From Streptomyces bacillaris (GTDB lineage Bacteria > Actinomycetota > Actinomycetes > Streptomycetales > Streptomycetaceae): 64,000 bases of DNA. Numbering within the stretch: the stretch's first letter is position 1; each line of letters opens with the position of its first letter. The DNA is taken from assembly GCF_003268675.1 (NCBI RefSeq), contig NZ_CP029378.1:5022001-5086000 (forward strand). The letters are read 5' to 3'. Below the pieces are notes generated by a model. The model ran no database searches. It was not told where the DNA came from and was given only the letters and a program-made list of their open reading frames with translations. Position numbers and translations under genes: made by a program. Positions 26,299 through 34,325 of the stretch are shown here, piece by piece.

Positions 26299-26988
26299 GT
26301 GATCCGATTCGACAACGTCTCCAAGACCTACCCGAAGCAGAACCGACCGGCTCTGCGCGATGTCTCGCTGGACATCGAGAAGGGTGAGTTCGTCTTCCTG
26401 GTGGGCTCCTCCGGCTCCGGCAAGTCGACCTTCATGCGGCTCATCCTGCGCGAGGAGCGCGCCAGCACGGGCATGGTCCATGTGCTCGGCAAGGACCTCG
26501 CGCGGCTGTCCAACTGGAAGGTGCCGCAGATGCGCCGCCAGCTCGGGACGGTCTTCCAGGACTTCCGCCTCCTCCCCAACAAGACCGTCGCGCAGAACGT
26601 GGCCTTCGCCCAGGAGGTCATCGGCAAGCCGCGCGGGGAGATCCGCAAGGCCGTGCCGCAGGTGCTCGACCTCGTCGGCCTCGGCGGCAAGGAGGAGCGG
26701 ATGCCCGGTGAGCTGTCCGGTGGTGAGCAGCAGCGTGTGGCGATCGCCCGGGCCTTCGTCAACCGCCCGATGCTGCTGATCGCGGACGAGCCGACCGGCA
26801 ACCTCGACCCGCAGACCTCCGTCGGGATCATGAAGCTGCTGGACCGGATCAACCGGACCGGCACCACCGTGATCATGGCGACCCACGACCAGAACATCGT
26901 CGACCAGATGCGCAAGCGCGTCATCGAGCTCGAACAGGGCCGTCTCGTACGCGACCAGGCGCGCGGCGTCTACGGCTACCAGCACTGA
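26299..26988 (+). CDS. ftsE: Cell division ATP-binding protein FtsE
   Basis: The 229-residue ABC ATPase has Walker A GSSGSGKST, signature LSGGEQQRVAIARAF and Walker B LLIADEPTGNLD. With FtsX it forms a membrane complex that activates peptidoglycan hydrolases during division or growth. The GTG at 26299 starts the conserved MIRFDNVSKTY; no Shine-Dalgarno sequence is visible. ftsX follows after 56 bp. Confidence 0.96.
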   Translation: MIRFDNVSKTYPKQNRPALRDVSLDIEKGEFVFLVGSSGSGKSTFMRLILREERASTGMVHVLGKDLARLSNWKVPQMRRQLGTVFQDFRLLPNKTVAQNVAFAQEVIGKPRGEIRKAVPQVLDLVGLGGKEERMPGELSGGEQQRVAIARAFVNRPMLLIADEPTGNLDPQTSVGIMKLLDRINRTGTTVIMATHDQNIVDQMRKRVIELEQGRLVRDQARGVYGYQH

Positions 26989-26989
26989 C

Positions 26990-27011
26990 CGAGGGGCCCG
27001 CGGGCCCCTCG
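26990..27011 (+). terminator. Hairpin between ftsE and ftsX
   Basis: CGAGGGGCC and GGCCCCTCG pair over 9 bp around a CGCG loop directly after the ftsE stop codon. Without a U-run it may be a processing or attenuation site that sets the FtsE to FtsX ratio rather than a full terminator. Confidence 0.5.
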
Positions 27012-27044
27012 CGCACTTCGAGCATCGAGTACTGAAAGGACGCC

Positions 27045-27965
27045 ATGCGCGCCCAGTTCGTCCTGTCGGAGATCGGCGTCGGTCTCCGTCGCAACCTCAC
27101 GATGACCTTCGCCGTCGTGGTCTCCGTCGCCCTCTCGCTCGCCCTGTTCGGGGGCGCGCTGCTGATGCGCGAACAGGTCAGCACGATGAAGGACTACTGG
27201 TACGACAAGGTCAACGTCTCGATCTTCCTCTGCAACAAGAACGACGCCAAGGACATGCCCAAGTGTGCGAAGGGCGCGGTCACGGCGGAGCAGAAGGCCC
27301 AGATCAAGGCCGACCTCGAGAAGATGGATGCGGTGCAGAAGCCGGTCCACTTCGAGACCGTCGACGAGGCGTACAAGCACTACCAGGAGCAGTTCGGCGA
27401 CTCTCCGATGGCGGGCAACATCACGCCCGACCAGATGCAGGAGTCGTTCCGCGTCAAGCTGAAGGACCCGCAGAAGTACAAGGTCGTCGCGACGGCCTTC
27501 GCGGGGCGGGACGGGGTGCAGTCCGTCCAGGACCAGCGGTCCATCCTGGACAACCTCTTCGAGCTGATGAACGGCATGAACGTCGTCGCGATCTACGTGA
27601 TGATCCTCATGCTCGTCATCGCGGTGATCCTCATCGTCAACACCGTGCGCGTCTCCGCGTTCAGCCGGAGACGTGAGACGGGGATCATGCGCCTGGTGGG
27701 CGCCTCCGGCTTCTACATCCAGGCCCCCTTCATCATGGAGGCCGCCGTCGCCGGTCTCATCGGCGGTCTGCTGGCCTGCGCGATGCTGCTGGGCGGCCGG
27801 TACTTCCTGATCGACGGCGGTCTCGCCCTCCAGGAGAAGCTGAACCTGATCAACTTCATCGGCTGGGACGCGGTCCTCACCAAGCTTCCGCTGGTGCTCG
27901 CGATCGGTCTGCTGATGCCGGCCGTCGCCGCTCTCTTCGCGCTGCGCAAGTATCTGAAGGTATGA
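27045..27965 (+). CDS. ftsX: Cell division protein FtsX
   Basis: The 306-residue membrane protein has the FtsX layout: a cytoplasmic N-terminus, span 1 at about 20-43, and an extracytoplasmic domain of about 140 residues with a Cys pair (FLCNKND, MPKCAKG). Three C-terminal spans complete it, with the loop RVSAFSRRRETGIMRLVGAS between spans 2 and 3. In actinobacteria the outer domain recruits a peptidoglycan hydrolase such as RipC. The ATG at 27045 has AAAGGA nearby. Confidence 0.95.
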   Translation: MRAQFVLSEIGVGLRRNLTMTFAVVVSVALSLALFGGALLMREQVSTMKDYWYDKVNVSIFLCNKNDAKDMPKCAKGAVTAEQKAQIKADLEKMDAVQKPVHFETVDEAYKHYQEQFGDSPMAGNITPDQMQESFRVKLKDPQKYKVVATAFAGRDGVQSVQDQRSILDNLFELMNGMNVVAIYVMILMLVIAVILIVNTVRVSAFSRRRETGIMRLVGASGFYIQAPFIMEAAVAGLIGGLLACAMLLGGRYFLIDGGLALQEKLNLINFIGWDAVLTKLPLVLAIGLLMPAVAALFALRKYLKV

Positions 27966-27970
27966 CATAC

Positions 27971-28017
27971 GCCTCCTGGGGCGCACGGGCGATCACCCGT
28001 GCGCCCCAGGAGGCTTG
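27971..28017 (+). terminator. Strong terminator after ftsX
   Basis: Nineteen-base arms (27971-27989 and 27996-28014) pair perfectly around loop CGATCA. The hairpin begins 5 bp after the ftsX stop codon and is followed by TTGT. Confidence 0.92.
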
Positions 28018-28020
28018 TCC

Positions 28021-28026
28021 TAGACT
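28021..28026 (+). promoter_or_regulatory. -10 element of a probably leaderless protease transcript
   Basis: TAGACT sits right after the ftsX terminator and ends 7 bp before the ATG at 28034, with no ribosome binding site between them. Confidence 0.5.
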
Positions 28027-28033
28027 CGGCGCC

Positions 28034-29221
28034 ATGTCGGGTTGTTCGCACCGCTTCCGGCCCCGCGGCCTCTGCCGCGGGGCGGCCCTGACATTGGTCT
28101 TCGGGTGTGTCCTCGCCACGGGCGCGGCGACCGGTTCGCTGCCCCAGGACCCCGACCCCCTGCCCGAACTCCCGGCCCGTACGGTCGCCTCCAGCCATGC
28201 CCCGGTCGACCGGGCGGAGATCGAGGACGCGGCGGCGCGGGCCGAGGCGGACGGGAAGTCCGTGAAGGAGGCGGCCGGGGAGGTCGTCAGCCGGAGCGGG
28301 GACCGGTGGGGCGCGGTCTACGACGAGCGGGAGTACGAGGAGTTCGAGCAGGCCCTCGACGGCTCGTACCTGGGCGTCGGCCTCTCCGCCCGGCGCACCG
28401 AGGGCGGGGGCGTCGCCGTCTCCCGCGTCCAGCCCGGCGGGCCCGCCGACCGGGCCGGGATCCGCGAGGGCGACCTGCTCCGCACGATCGACGGCCGCCG
28501 CATGGACCGCAGGCCCGTCCCCGAGGTGGTCGCGTTACTGCGCGGAGACGGTACGGGTGCCGGGGAAGGGACCCGCGTCGTCCTCGGTCTCGTACGGGAC
28601 GGAAAACCCTCCACACAGATCCTGAAACGGGCCCGGCTGACCCCCGAGGCGGTCACCGTGAGCCGTCTGGGCACCGGCTCCTCGGCGGCCTACCTCCTCA
28701 AGGTCTCCGCGTTCACCAAGGGCAGCGGCCAGGACGTCCGGGACGCGGTCCGCGAGGCCCCCGAGGACGCCGGGATACTCCTGGACCTCCGTGCCAACTC
28801 CGGGGGCCTGGTCACCGAGGCCGTCACCGCCGCCTCCGCCTTCCTGGACGGCGGCCTGGTCGCCACCTACGACGTACGCGGTGAGGAACAGGCCCTCTAC
28901 GCCGACCCCGGCGGCGACACCGAGCGCCCGGTGGTGGTCCTCGTCGACGGCGGCACCATGAGCGCCGCCGAGCTGCTCACCGGCGCTCTCCAGGACCGGG
29001 GCCGGGCGGTCACCGTCGGCTCCCGCACCTTCGGCAAGGGCTCGGTGCAGATGCCCAGCGAGCTGGCGGACGGCGCGGTGGCCGAGCTGACCGTGGGCCA
29101 CTACCGCACGCCGGCCGGCCGCAGCGTCGAGGGCACGGGCATCACCCCCGATCTGGTGGCCCACGATCGGGCCCAGCAGCGGGCCGAGACGGTATTGAGT
29201 GGCCTCGGGGGTGGGTCGTAG
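28034..29221 (+). CDS. PDZ domain S41 (CtpA-like) processing protease
   Basis: The 395-residue protein has an N-terminal signal or anchor (GAALTLVFGCVLATGAA), then a PDZ domain (about 115-200, with GVGLSAR and GIREGDLLRTIDG). A tail-specific protease domain follows, with catalytic Ser in GGTMSAAELL and Lys in TFGKGSVQ. It would cleave exported or membrane proteins from their C-termini outside the membrane. Position between ftsEX and smpB is conserved in Streptomyces as I recall. The ATG at 28034 was chosen because the -10 box lies immediately upstream. Confidence 0.9.
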   Translation: MSGCSHRFRPRGLCRGAALTLVFGCVLATGAATGSLPQDPDPLPELPARTVASSHAPVDRAEIEDAAARAEADGKSVKEAAGEVVSRSGDRWGAVYDEREYEEFEQALDGSYLGVGLSARRTEGGGVAVSRVQPGGPADRAGIREGDLLRTIDGRRMDRRPVPEVVALLRGDGTGAGEGTRVVLGLVRDGKPSTQILKRARLTPEAVTVSRLGTGSSAAYLLKVSAFTKGSGQDVRDAVREAPEDAGILLDLRANSGGLVTEAVTAASAFLDGGLVATYDVRGEEQALYADPGGDTERPVVVLVDGGTMSAAELLTGALQDRGRAVTVGSRTFGKGSVQMPSELADGAVAELTVGHYRTPAGRSVEGTGITPDLVAHDRAQQRAETVLSGLGGGS

Positions 29222-29240
29222 TGCGAAAATGACCGCACTA
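29219..29240 (+). promoter_or_regulatory. Inverted repeat at the smpB start codon
   Basis: TAGTGCG and CGCACTA pair perfectly over 7 bp. The left arm begins with the stop codon of the protease gene and the right arm ends on the A of the smpB ATG. In a transcript carried over from the protease gene the start codon would be partly sequestered. Confidence 0.45.
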
Positions 29241-29728
29241 TGGCGAAGGAAAAAGACACCGGGCGCAAGATGATCGCGCAGAACAAGAAGGCGCGGCACG
29301 ACTACACCATCCTCGACACCTACGAGTGCGGCCTCGTGCTCATGGGCACCGAGGTGAAGTCCCTGCGCATGGGGCGGGCCTCCCTGGTCGACGGGTTCGT
29401 CCAGATCGACGACCACGAGGCGTGGCTCCACAACATCCACGTCCCCGAGTACGTCCAGGGCACCTGGACCAACCACGCGGCCAAGCGCAAGCGCAAGCTG
29501 CTCCTCCACCGGGCCGAGATCGACAAGCTGGAGTCCAAGTCCTCGGAGACCGGCCACACCATCGTGCCGCTCGCCCTGTACTTCAAGGACGGCCGAGTCA
29601 AGGTCGAGATCGCGCTCGCCAAGGGCAAGAAGGAGTACGACAAGCGCCAGACCCTCCGCGAGAAGCAGGACACCCGCGAGACCAACCGCGCCATCGCGGC
29701 CGCCCGCCGCCGGCAGCGCAGCGCCTGA
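29240..29728 (+). CDS. smpB: SsrA-binding protein SmpB
   Basis: The 162-residue RNA-binding protein has the SmpB beta barrel (ARHDYTILDTYECGLVLMGT, then EVKSLRMGRASLVDGF) and a basic C-terminal tail (KRQTLREKQDTRETNRAIAA) that enters the mRNA channel. It delivers tmRNA to stalled ribosomes. The tmRNA gene begins 152 bp downstream on the same strand. The start codon has no clear ribosome binding site and lies in an inverted repeat. Confidence 0.96.
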   Translation: MAKEKDTGRKMIAQNKKARHDYTILDTYECGLVLMGTEVKSLRMGRASLVDGFVQIDDHEAWLHNIHVPEYVQGTWTNHAAKRKRKLLLHRAEIDKLESKSSETGHTIVPLALYFKDGRVKVEIALAKGKKEYDKRQTLREKQDTRETNRAIAAARRRQRSA

Positions 29729-29829
29729 GCAGCCCCGTCCGGGCCCGCCCAGGCGTGCACCGGGTCCGCCCAGACCCGCCCCGGGCCCGCCCGGGAGGAA
29801 TACGCTGGCATCGTCCCGCGTTGGTCACG

Positions 29830-29835
29830 TACGAT
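29830..29835 (+). promoter_or_regulatory. -10 element of ssrA
   Basis: TACGAT lies 46 bp before the mature tmRNA 5' end, with a weak -35-like TGGCAT 18 bp upstream. A start near 29842 would give a short leader to be trimmed by RNase P. Confidence 0.4.
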
Positions 29836-29880
29836 GGGCCGTGCACCTCACCGAAGGCGCACGTTTTGAAAAATCAACAT

Positions 29881-30264
29881 GGGGATGATCGGTTTCGACA
29901 GCGGATGTCGAAGCAGGGGAAGCGAGTCGAGGAAGCGGCAATGATCTCGTAAACCATATGTCGCAAACAATAATCGCCAATTCCAAGCGCGATTCCTCCG
30001 CCTTCGCCCTCGCTGCCTAATTAGCAGCTAGCGAAGACTCTGCGGAGTGTCAGCCCGGGGGTGATCCCGACCCGGATCCTGGCATCAGCTAGGGATCTAA
30101 ACTTCTCGGCCCGGCCACGGGACCGAGGAGGAAATCAAACAGTGGCTGGGCCTGTCGGAGGCTTGTTCGCGTGACCTCCGGGGCCGAGAAAAGCGCAGCG
30201 AACTGCACTCGGAGAAGCCCTGGTTCCGCACCGTTGGACGCGGGTTCGATTCCCGCCATCTCCA
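29881..30264 (+). ncRNA. ssrA: Transfer-messenger RNA (tmRNA)
   Basis: The 384-nt molecule starts GGGGATGATCGGTTTCGAC and ends with a T-arm (GGTTCGATTCC) and CATCTCC, which pairs with the 5' GGGGATG to form the acceptor stem. The discriminator is A30264 and CCA is not encoded. The resume codon is GCC at 29976 and the tag frame ends at TAA 30018-30020, giving ANSKRDSSAFALAA, a degradation tag ending in ALAA. With SmpB it rescues stalled ribosomes. A rho-independent terminator follows. Confidence 0.96.
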
Positions 30265-30278
30265 CAATTCCCATGTAG

Positions 30279-30320
30279 GCCGCTGCCCCGTGAGTTCGCT
30301 CACGGGGCAGCGGCTTTTTT
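30279..30320 (+). terminator. Rho-independent terminator of ssrA
   Basis: GCCGCTGCCCCGTGAG and CTCACGGGGCAGCGGC pair over 16 bp around a TTCG tetraloop, followed by six T. It is the most canonical terminator in the window. Its right arm also contains the stop codon of the small minus-strand ORF at 30300. Confidence 0.96.
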
Positions 30321-30584
30321 CATGCTCTCCGGCACCTTCCGCGCGGCGGGCTTCCGGGGCTTCGGCCCCAGGTCCCGCAGCTCCCGGCAGGCCTGGTGCA
30401 CCCGCCGTACGGCCGCCCGCCGGAACGCGGCCGGGGGAAACGGCGGCGACGGCGTCCACCGCTCGAACGGGGTCTCCGCCAGAAGCTGCTCCCAGGTGAG
30501 CTGGAGCGGCGACGTGCGGAACGCGAATATCGCGCCGGGGCCGACGTCGAGCGGGTTCCTCGGGCTTCTCTTCGCTGCGGCCAT
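30300..30584 (-). CDS. Small conserved-looking hypothetical protein
   Basis: The frame encodes 94 residues with protein-like composition (FAFRTSPLQLTWEQLLAETP, then a basic C-terminal third). The TGA lies in the stem of the convergent ssrA terminator. A weak GGGTGAG precedes the ATG. No family was recognised. It could be a real short gene or a chance frame; the non-random N-terminal half favours a gene. Confidence 0.5.
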   Translation of the reverse strand: MAAAKRSPRNPLDVGPGAIFAFRTSPLQLTWEQLLAETPFERWTPSPPFPPAAFRRAAVRRVHQACRELRDLGPKPRKPAARKVPESMKKAAAP

Positions 30585-30674
30585 CGGCTCACCCTAAGGG
30601 CCGCCCACGACAAGGGCCGGGCCGCACGGATCTACGCTCCGTGCGGCCCGGCCCGGTCAGGGGGCGGGGTCAGT

Positions 30675-30883
30675 TCAGCTCCCGTACGCCTCGCCCTTCA
30701 CCCCGTCGGTGAAGGCGGTCCACTGGGCGGGGCCGAAGTGGAGGCGGGGGCCGTGCTGGTCCTTGCTGTCGCGGACTGCCCGGCCGCCGTCGGAGAGGGG
30801 GCCACCTCCACGCAGTTGCCCTGCTGACCGCTGGCGATGGCCTTGACGAACGGGCCGACGATGGTGGGGGCGGCGCTGGTCAT
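30675..30883 (-). pseudogene. DUF397 protein, frameshifted in this sequence
   Basis: The N-terminal part (MTSAAPTIVGPFVKAIASGQ, then QGNCVEVAP) is in one frame. The DUF397 C-terminal part (AVRDSKDQHGPRLHF, then AQWTAFTDGVKGEAYGS) is in the next. One extra base in the five-G run at 30797-30801 would join them as NCVEVAPLSDGGRAVRDSKD, a normal DUF397 protein of about 69 residues. The start overlaps the stop codon of the XRE regulator by 4 bp (ATGA), the usual arrangement of XRE/DUF397 pairs. An assembly error is likelier than decay. Confidence 0.8.
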
Positions 30884-31749
30884 GATGGGTTCCTCTTGTC
30901 TCGTTCTCGGCGCATCTCATCCATGATGTCGGTGATGCGCGTCAGTGAATCTGCCGGGCTCAGCGCACTGGCCCGGAGGTGATTGAACGCGTCGGAGAAC
31001 GCGTTGAGCTGTCCGGTCTGGTCCATGAACAGCGTTCCGGTCAGGTTCTCCACGCACACGATGCTGGGGTCCGTGGGGAAGTCGAAGAGCACGAACGAGC
31101 TTTGAGCTCCCGCGTGCGCGCCCGCCTCGAACGGCAAGACCTGCAACGTGATGTTGCTCCGCTCCGTGAGGCGGACGAGGTGGTTGAGCTGGTCCAGCAT
31201 CACCGCATAGCCGCCGACCACCTGACGCAGTGCGCCCTCCGTCACGATGGCCCAGATCTTCGGTGGCTTGTCGCGCTCCAGGATCGATTGGCGTTCCATC
31301 CGCACGGTGATCAGTGAGTCCACATGGCCGGGCGGCAGCACCGCCGGGCCCGCCGTGATGACGTGGCGCGTGTAGTCCGGCGTCTGCATCAGGCCCGGCA
31401 CGATCATGCCCTCGAACGTCCGGATCCCGGCCGCCGAGCCCTCCAGCGCGATGAAGTCCCGGTACTCGCGCGGCAGCGCGTCCTCGTAAGCGATCCACCA
31501 GCCACGGGACTTGGCGTCCTTCGCCGCCTCCACGAACGCGGTGATCTGCTTCTCGTCGGTGACGTTGTAGAGCGCGAGCAGGGCCTTCAAGTCGGTGCGG
31601 GAGACGCGGACGTCGCCGCTCTCTATCCGGCTCATCTTCGACTGGGAGAAGCCGAGTTCGGTCCCGACCGCCTCAGCCGTCAGGTTGGCCTTGCGGCGCA
31701 GTTGCCGCAGGTCCGAACCGAGTCGGCGGCTCCTGATCGTCTGGCCCAT
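30880..31749 (-). CDS. XRE family regulator with DUF5753 domain
   Basis: The 289-residue protein has an N-terminal helix-turn-helix (LTAEAVGTELGFSQSKMSRI, about residues 23-42) and a C-terminal DUF5753 domain (FEGMIVPGLMQTPDYTRHVI, then VLPFEAGAHAG). Such proteins, like WhiJ and AbaA-type regulators, pair with small DUF397 proteins and tune development and antibiotic production in Streptomyces. The ATG at 31749 has GAGGAG four bases upstream. The frame is open further upstream but not protein-like. A small HATPase gene is divergent, completing the common three-part set. Confidence 0.9.
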   Translation of the reverse strand: MGQTIRSRRLGSDLRQLRRKANLTAEAVGTELGFSQSKMSRIESGDVRVSRTDLKALLALYNVTDEKQITAFVEAAKDAKSRGWWIAYEDALPREYRDFIALEGSAAGIRTFEGMIVPGLMQTPDYTRHVITAGPAVLPPGHVDSLITVRMERQSILERDKPPKIWAIVTEGALRQVVGGYAVMLDQLNHLVRLTERSNITLQVLPFEAGAHAGAQSSFVLFDFPTDPSIVCVENLTGTLFMDQTGQLNAFSDAFNHLRASALSPADSLTRITDIMDEMRRERDKRNPS

Positions 31750-31974
31750 CACGCTCCTCGAATGTGTCGTGGACAGTCTGCCCGCTGCTCCGGCGGGAGC
31801 GCCAGCAAGTAGATATGCATACATGCGAAAGGGTAGTTGCAGAGTGGGAGTATGCAGCGCTACGGTGTTCCCGTCGGTCACGCAACGTCATTCCATGATG
31901 GCGAAGCGTGGCAACGCCCGTGGTGTGGTCGGTGATTTCGCCGGTCCGCGCCACATGCCGAGAGGTGAACTCTG

Positions 31975-32670
31975 GTGGACAGCGAAGAGCCGACCTTTAC
32001 CTTTCCCGCCGCCGAGGGGTCCGTCCGGGCGGCCAGAAAATCCGTGCGAGGGGTGATGGAGGGCTGGGGGATCGGCGGCGAGCTGTCGGAGACCGCCGAG
32101 CTTCTCGTCAGCGAACTCGTCACCAACGCCGTGCTGCACGCCGCGGGCAGCCCCTCCTGCCGCGTGACGTGTATGCGGACCGCAAGTGCCTTCACCGTCG
32201 CCGTCATTGACCACGGAAGTGGTCTCCCGGCGGTACGGGACGCGGGGCCGGGGGCCACCTCGGGGCGGGGACTGCTCCTGGTGGAGAGCCTTGCCGACGA
32301 CTGGGGCGTACGCGTCCTGCCCCGCGGCAAGGCCACGTACTTCGTCCTCTCCGTGCCGCCGCCACCGGACGGTGTTCCGTCGGCCGGCGGCCCCCGCGCT
32401 CTGGAGGAGCCGCGTGACAGACAGGTCCGAGCCGACGCCGGGCACCACCCCGGGGCTCCGGGTGCCGCTGGTACGGGGCGAGCCGGCGGCGTACGTCCTG
32501 CTCTTCGGCCCGCACGGGGAGCGGCGCGAGGCCCTGACCACCGCACAGCTCATGTCGCTCGTCGTGGACGCCGCCGGAGAGCTGGGGTTCGTGCTCTCGG
32601 CGCCCCCGCGCGACTCATGATCCGTCAGTTCCCTTGCGCCGCACTGCGCTTAGCCGCGACGAAAGGCTGA
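31975..32670 (+). CDS. HATPase-domain (anti-sigma/BldN-region type) protein, probable 3' frameshift
   Basis: Residues 1-125 form a GHKL ATPase fold related to RsbW/SpoIIAB: N box ELLVSELVTNAVLHA, G1 VIDHGSGLP and G2 SGRGLLLVESLADDWG. After about residue 130 the translation becomes Arg/Gly/Ala-rich and overlaps another gene for 200 bp. One extra base in the five-C run at 32391-32395 would end the protein at TGA 32415-32417, overlapping the next GTG as GTGA, and give about 147 residues, the usual size. The GTG at 31975 follows AGAGGTGAAC. It is divergent from the XRE gene. Confidence 0.75.
   Translation: MDSEEPTFTFPAAEGSVRAARKSVRGVMEGWGIGGELSETAELLVSELVTNAVLHAAGSPSCRVTCMRTASAFTVAVIDHGSGLPAVRDAGPGATSGRGLLLVESLADDWGVRVLPRGKATYFVLSVPPPPDGVPSAGGPRALEEPRDRQVRADAGHHPGAPGAAGTGRAGGVRPALRPARGAARGPDHRTAHVARRGRRRRAGVRALGAPARLMIRQFPCAALRLAATKG
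32414..32620 (+). CDS. Small hypothetical protein
   Basis: The GTG at 32414 has a strong GGAGGAG five bases upstream. The 68-residue product contains VPLVRGEPAAYVLLFGPHGE and ALTTAQLMSLVVDAAGELGF, which look like a small folded domain. It overlaps the 3' part of the HATPase frame, and would overlap by only 4 bp if that gene's apparent missing base is restored. No family was named. Confidence 0.6.
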   Translation: MTDRSEPTPGTTPGLRVPLVRGEPAAYVLLFGPHGERREALTTAQLMSLVVDAAGELGFVLSAPPRDS

Positions 32671-32676
32671 TCCCCC

Positions 32677-32889
32677 ATGTACTACCAGCGACCCGCCCAG
32701 GATGCCGCGCTCGTCGAGGGCAACCTCGCCGCCAAGGACCTCGCCGAGGCGCTCGCACAGGCCGGCTTCTCCCTGCCCTCCCTCTACGGCGACTTCCCCA
32801 CCCTCACCGACGGGGCCCTGGTCCACCTCGGCGGCGCCTCCGCCGAGGTCGTCCGCGAGCTGGCCGCCTGGATCCGCGAACGCGTCTGA
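32677..32889 (+). CDS. Small hypothetical protein
   Basis: The 70-residue acidic protein (KDLAEALAQAGFSLPSLYGD, then GALVHLGGASAEVVRELAAW) starts at ATG 32677 with GAAAGG upstream. It is co-directional with the HATPase and the 68-residue protein, probably one operon. It has no cysteine pairs and no membrane span. Function unknown. Confidence 0.65.
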   Translation: MYYQRPAQDAALVEGNLAAKDLAEALAQAGFSLPSLYGDFPTLTDGALVHLGGASAEVVRELAAWIRERV

Positions 32890-32906
32890 GGCGCCCCCCC
32901 TCTGAG

Positions 32907-34223
32907 TCAACCCCGGTCCGTGCCCCGTCGCCGCCACCCGTACGCCCCCGCCGCCGCGATGACCAGGGCGAGGGCCGCCGCGCCCGTCGGGGCCGCGTAG
33001 CCGGAGACCGTACCGGCGTGCTCCACCAGCCAGCCGCCCGTCGCCGCGCCCGCCGCCACCCCGCCCAGCAGGGCGGTGACCGAGAGCGTCATGCCCTCGT
33101 TCAACTGGCCGGGGGGCGTGGAGCGTTGGACGAGCGTCATGCCCGTGACCATGGTGGGCGCCGTCGCCGCGCCCGCCAGCAGCAGGCAGAGCGCCAGGAC
33201 GGGCAGCGAGGCCGTGGAGGCGGCGGCCAGCAGGGGCAGGGACATCAGGGCGGTCATGGCGGTCAGGCAGAGCAGCAGCCTGCGGTGCACGTTCCGGGCC
33301 GGGCGCAGGGAGCCGTAGAGGAGCCCCGCCGCGCAGGAGCCCGCGGCCTGGAGCGCCAGGATCGCGCCCCCGGCATGGGCGATGGAGACGACCTCCAGCG
33401 CCCCGAAGACCGCCCCCGTCGCCAGGAAGACCGCCAGCAGTGCGGGCATCCCCGGGGTGCGGAGAGGTGAAGTGGTCTTACGTGTACGGGGGTTGGGCGG
33501 CGGTTCCGTCGCGCGCTGGGCCGCGAAGATCAGCACCCCGGTCATCAGCAGGAACGCCCCCACCAGCGTCCCCGCCTCCGGGAACAGTGCCCCGCAGAGC
33601 GTCGCGGCGAGGACCGGGCCCAGCATGAAGCACAGCTCGTCCGCCGCCTGTTCGAAGGAGTTCGCGGTGTGCAGGGCCGCCGGGTCGCCCCGGTGGAGGT
33701 GGGCCCAGCGGGCCCGGGACATCCCGCCGGTGTTGGGCGTGGTCGCGGTGGCGGCGTACGCCACGAAGAGCGTCCAGGCCGGGGCCCCGTACCGTACGCA
33801 GAGCACCAGCGCGAGCGAGCCCAGTACGGCGAGCGCGGTCGCGGGCACGGCGATCCTGGCCTGGCCGTGGCGGTCCACCAGCCGGGCCGTGAAGGGCGCG
33901 ACGACCGCCGTGGCGGCGAGGCCGGTCGCGGTGACGGCCCCGGCGAGCGCGTACGAGCCCCGGGACCCGGCGATCATGATCACCGCGCTGACGCTGAGCA
34001 TCCCCATCGGGAGCCGGGCGATCAGGTTGCCCGCCGTGAAGGCGCGGGCGCCGGGGGTGGCGAGCAGCCGGAGGTAGGGGTTCCGGGGCGTCGGGCGCTC
34101 CCGTACCCGTACGGCCTTCTCCGGCGAGGGGCGCGGGGCCGCCACCAGTTGGCCCCCGGCGACGGTGAGCAGCGGGGCGGAGGGCGTACGGGCAGGGGGA
34201 GCGGGGGCGGGGGACTTCGGCAT
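32907..34223 (-). CDS. MFS transporter
   Basis: The 438-residue protein has a Pro-rich N-terminal tail and about 12 membrane spans, with the motif-A-like loop ARLVDRHGQARIAVPA between spans 2 and 3. It is of drug or metabolite exporter type; the substrate is unknown. The ATG at 34223 begins the cytoplasmic tail. It is divergent from a LysR gene across a 102-bp spacer with a LysR-type operator, so it is the likely regulatory target. Confidence 0.88.
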   Translation of the reverse strand: MPKSPAPAPPARTPSAPLLTVAGGQLVAAPRPSPEKAVRVRERPTPRNPYLRLLATPGARAFTAGNLIARLPMGMLSVSAVIMIAGSRGSYALAGAVTATGLAATAVVAPFTARLVDRHGQARIAVPATALAVLGSLALVLCVRYGAPAWTLFVAYAATATTPNTGGMSRARWAHLHRGDPAALHTANSFEQAADELCFMLGPVLAATLCGALFPEAGTLVGAFLLMTGVLIFAAQRATEPPPNPRTRKTTSPLRTPGMPALLAVFLATGAVFGALEVVSIAHAGGAILALQAAGSCAAGLLYGSLRPARNVHRRLLLCLTAMTALMSLPLLAAASTASLPVLALCLLLAGAATAPTMVTGMTLVQRSTPPGQLNEGMTLSVTALLGGVAAGAATGGWLVEHAGTVSGYAAPTGAAALALVIAAAGAYGWRRRGTDRG

Positions 34224-34276
34224 GGGACCAGGCTCGCCGCGCCCGGCCGTCCCGGTCCAACACCTTCTGGAGGCCC

Positions 34277-34319
34277 ATTCACGCACCGCTGTTGTGAATC
34301 GCCCGCCGCGTTGTAGATT
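34277..34319 (+). promoter_or_regulatory. LysR-type operator and overlapping lysR promoter
   Basis: ATTCAC-N11-GTGAAT (34277-34299) matches the T-N11-A plan of LysR operators. It overlaps a -35-like TTGTGA (34292-34297); the -10 box TAGATT (34314-34319) lies 16 bp further on and ends 6 bp before the GTG at 34326. The overlap predicts autorepression, and the operator also faces the divergent MFS gene. Confidence 0.6.
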
Positions 34320-34325
34320 CGCCGT

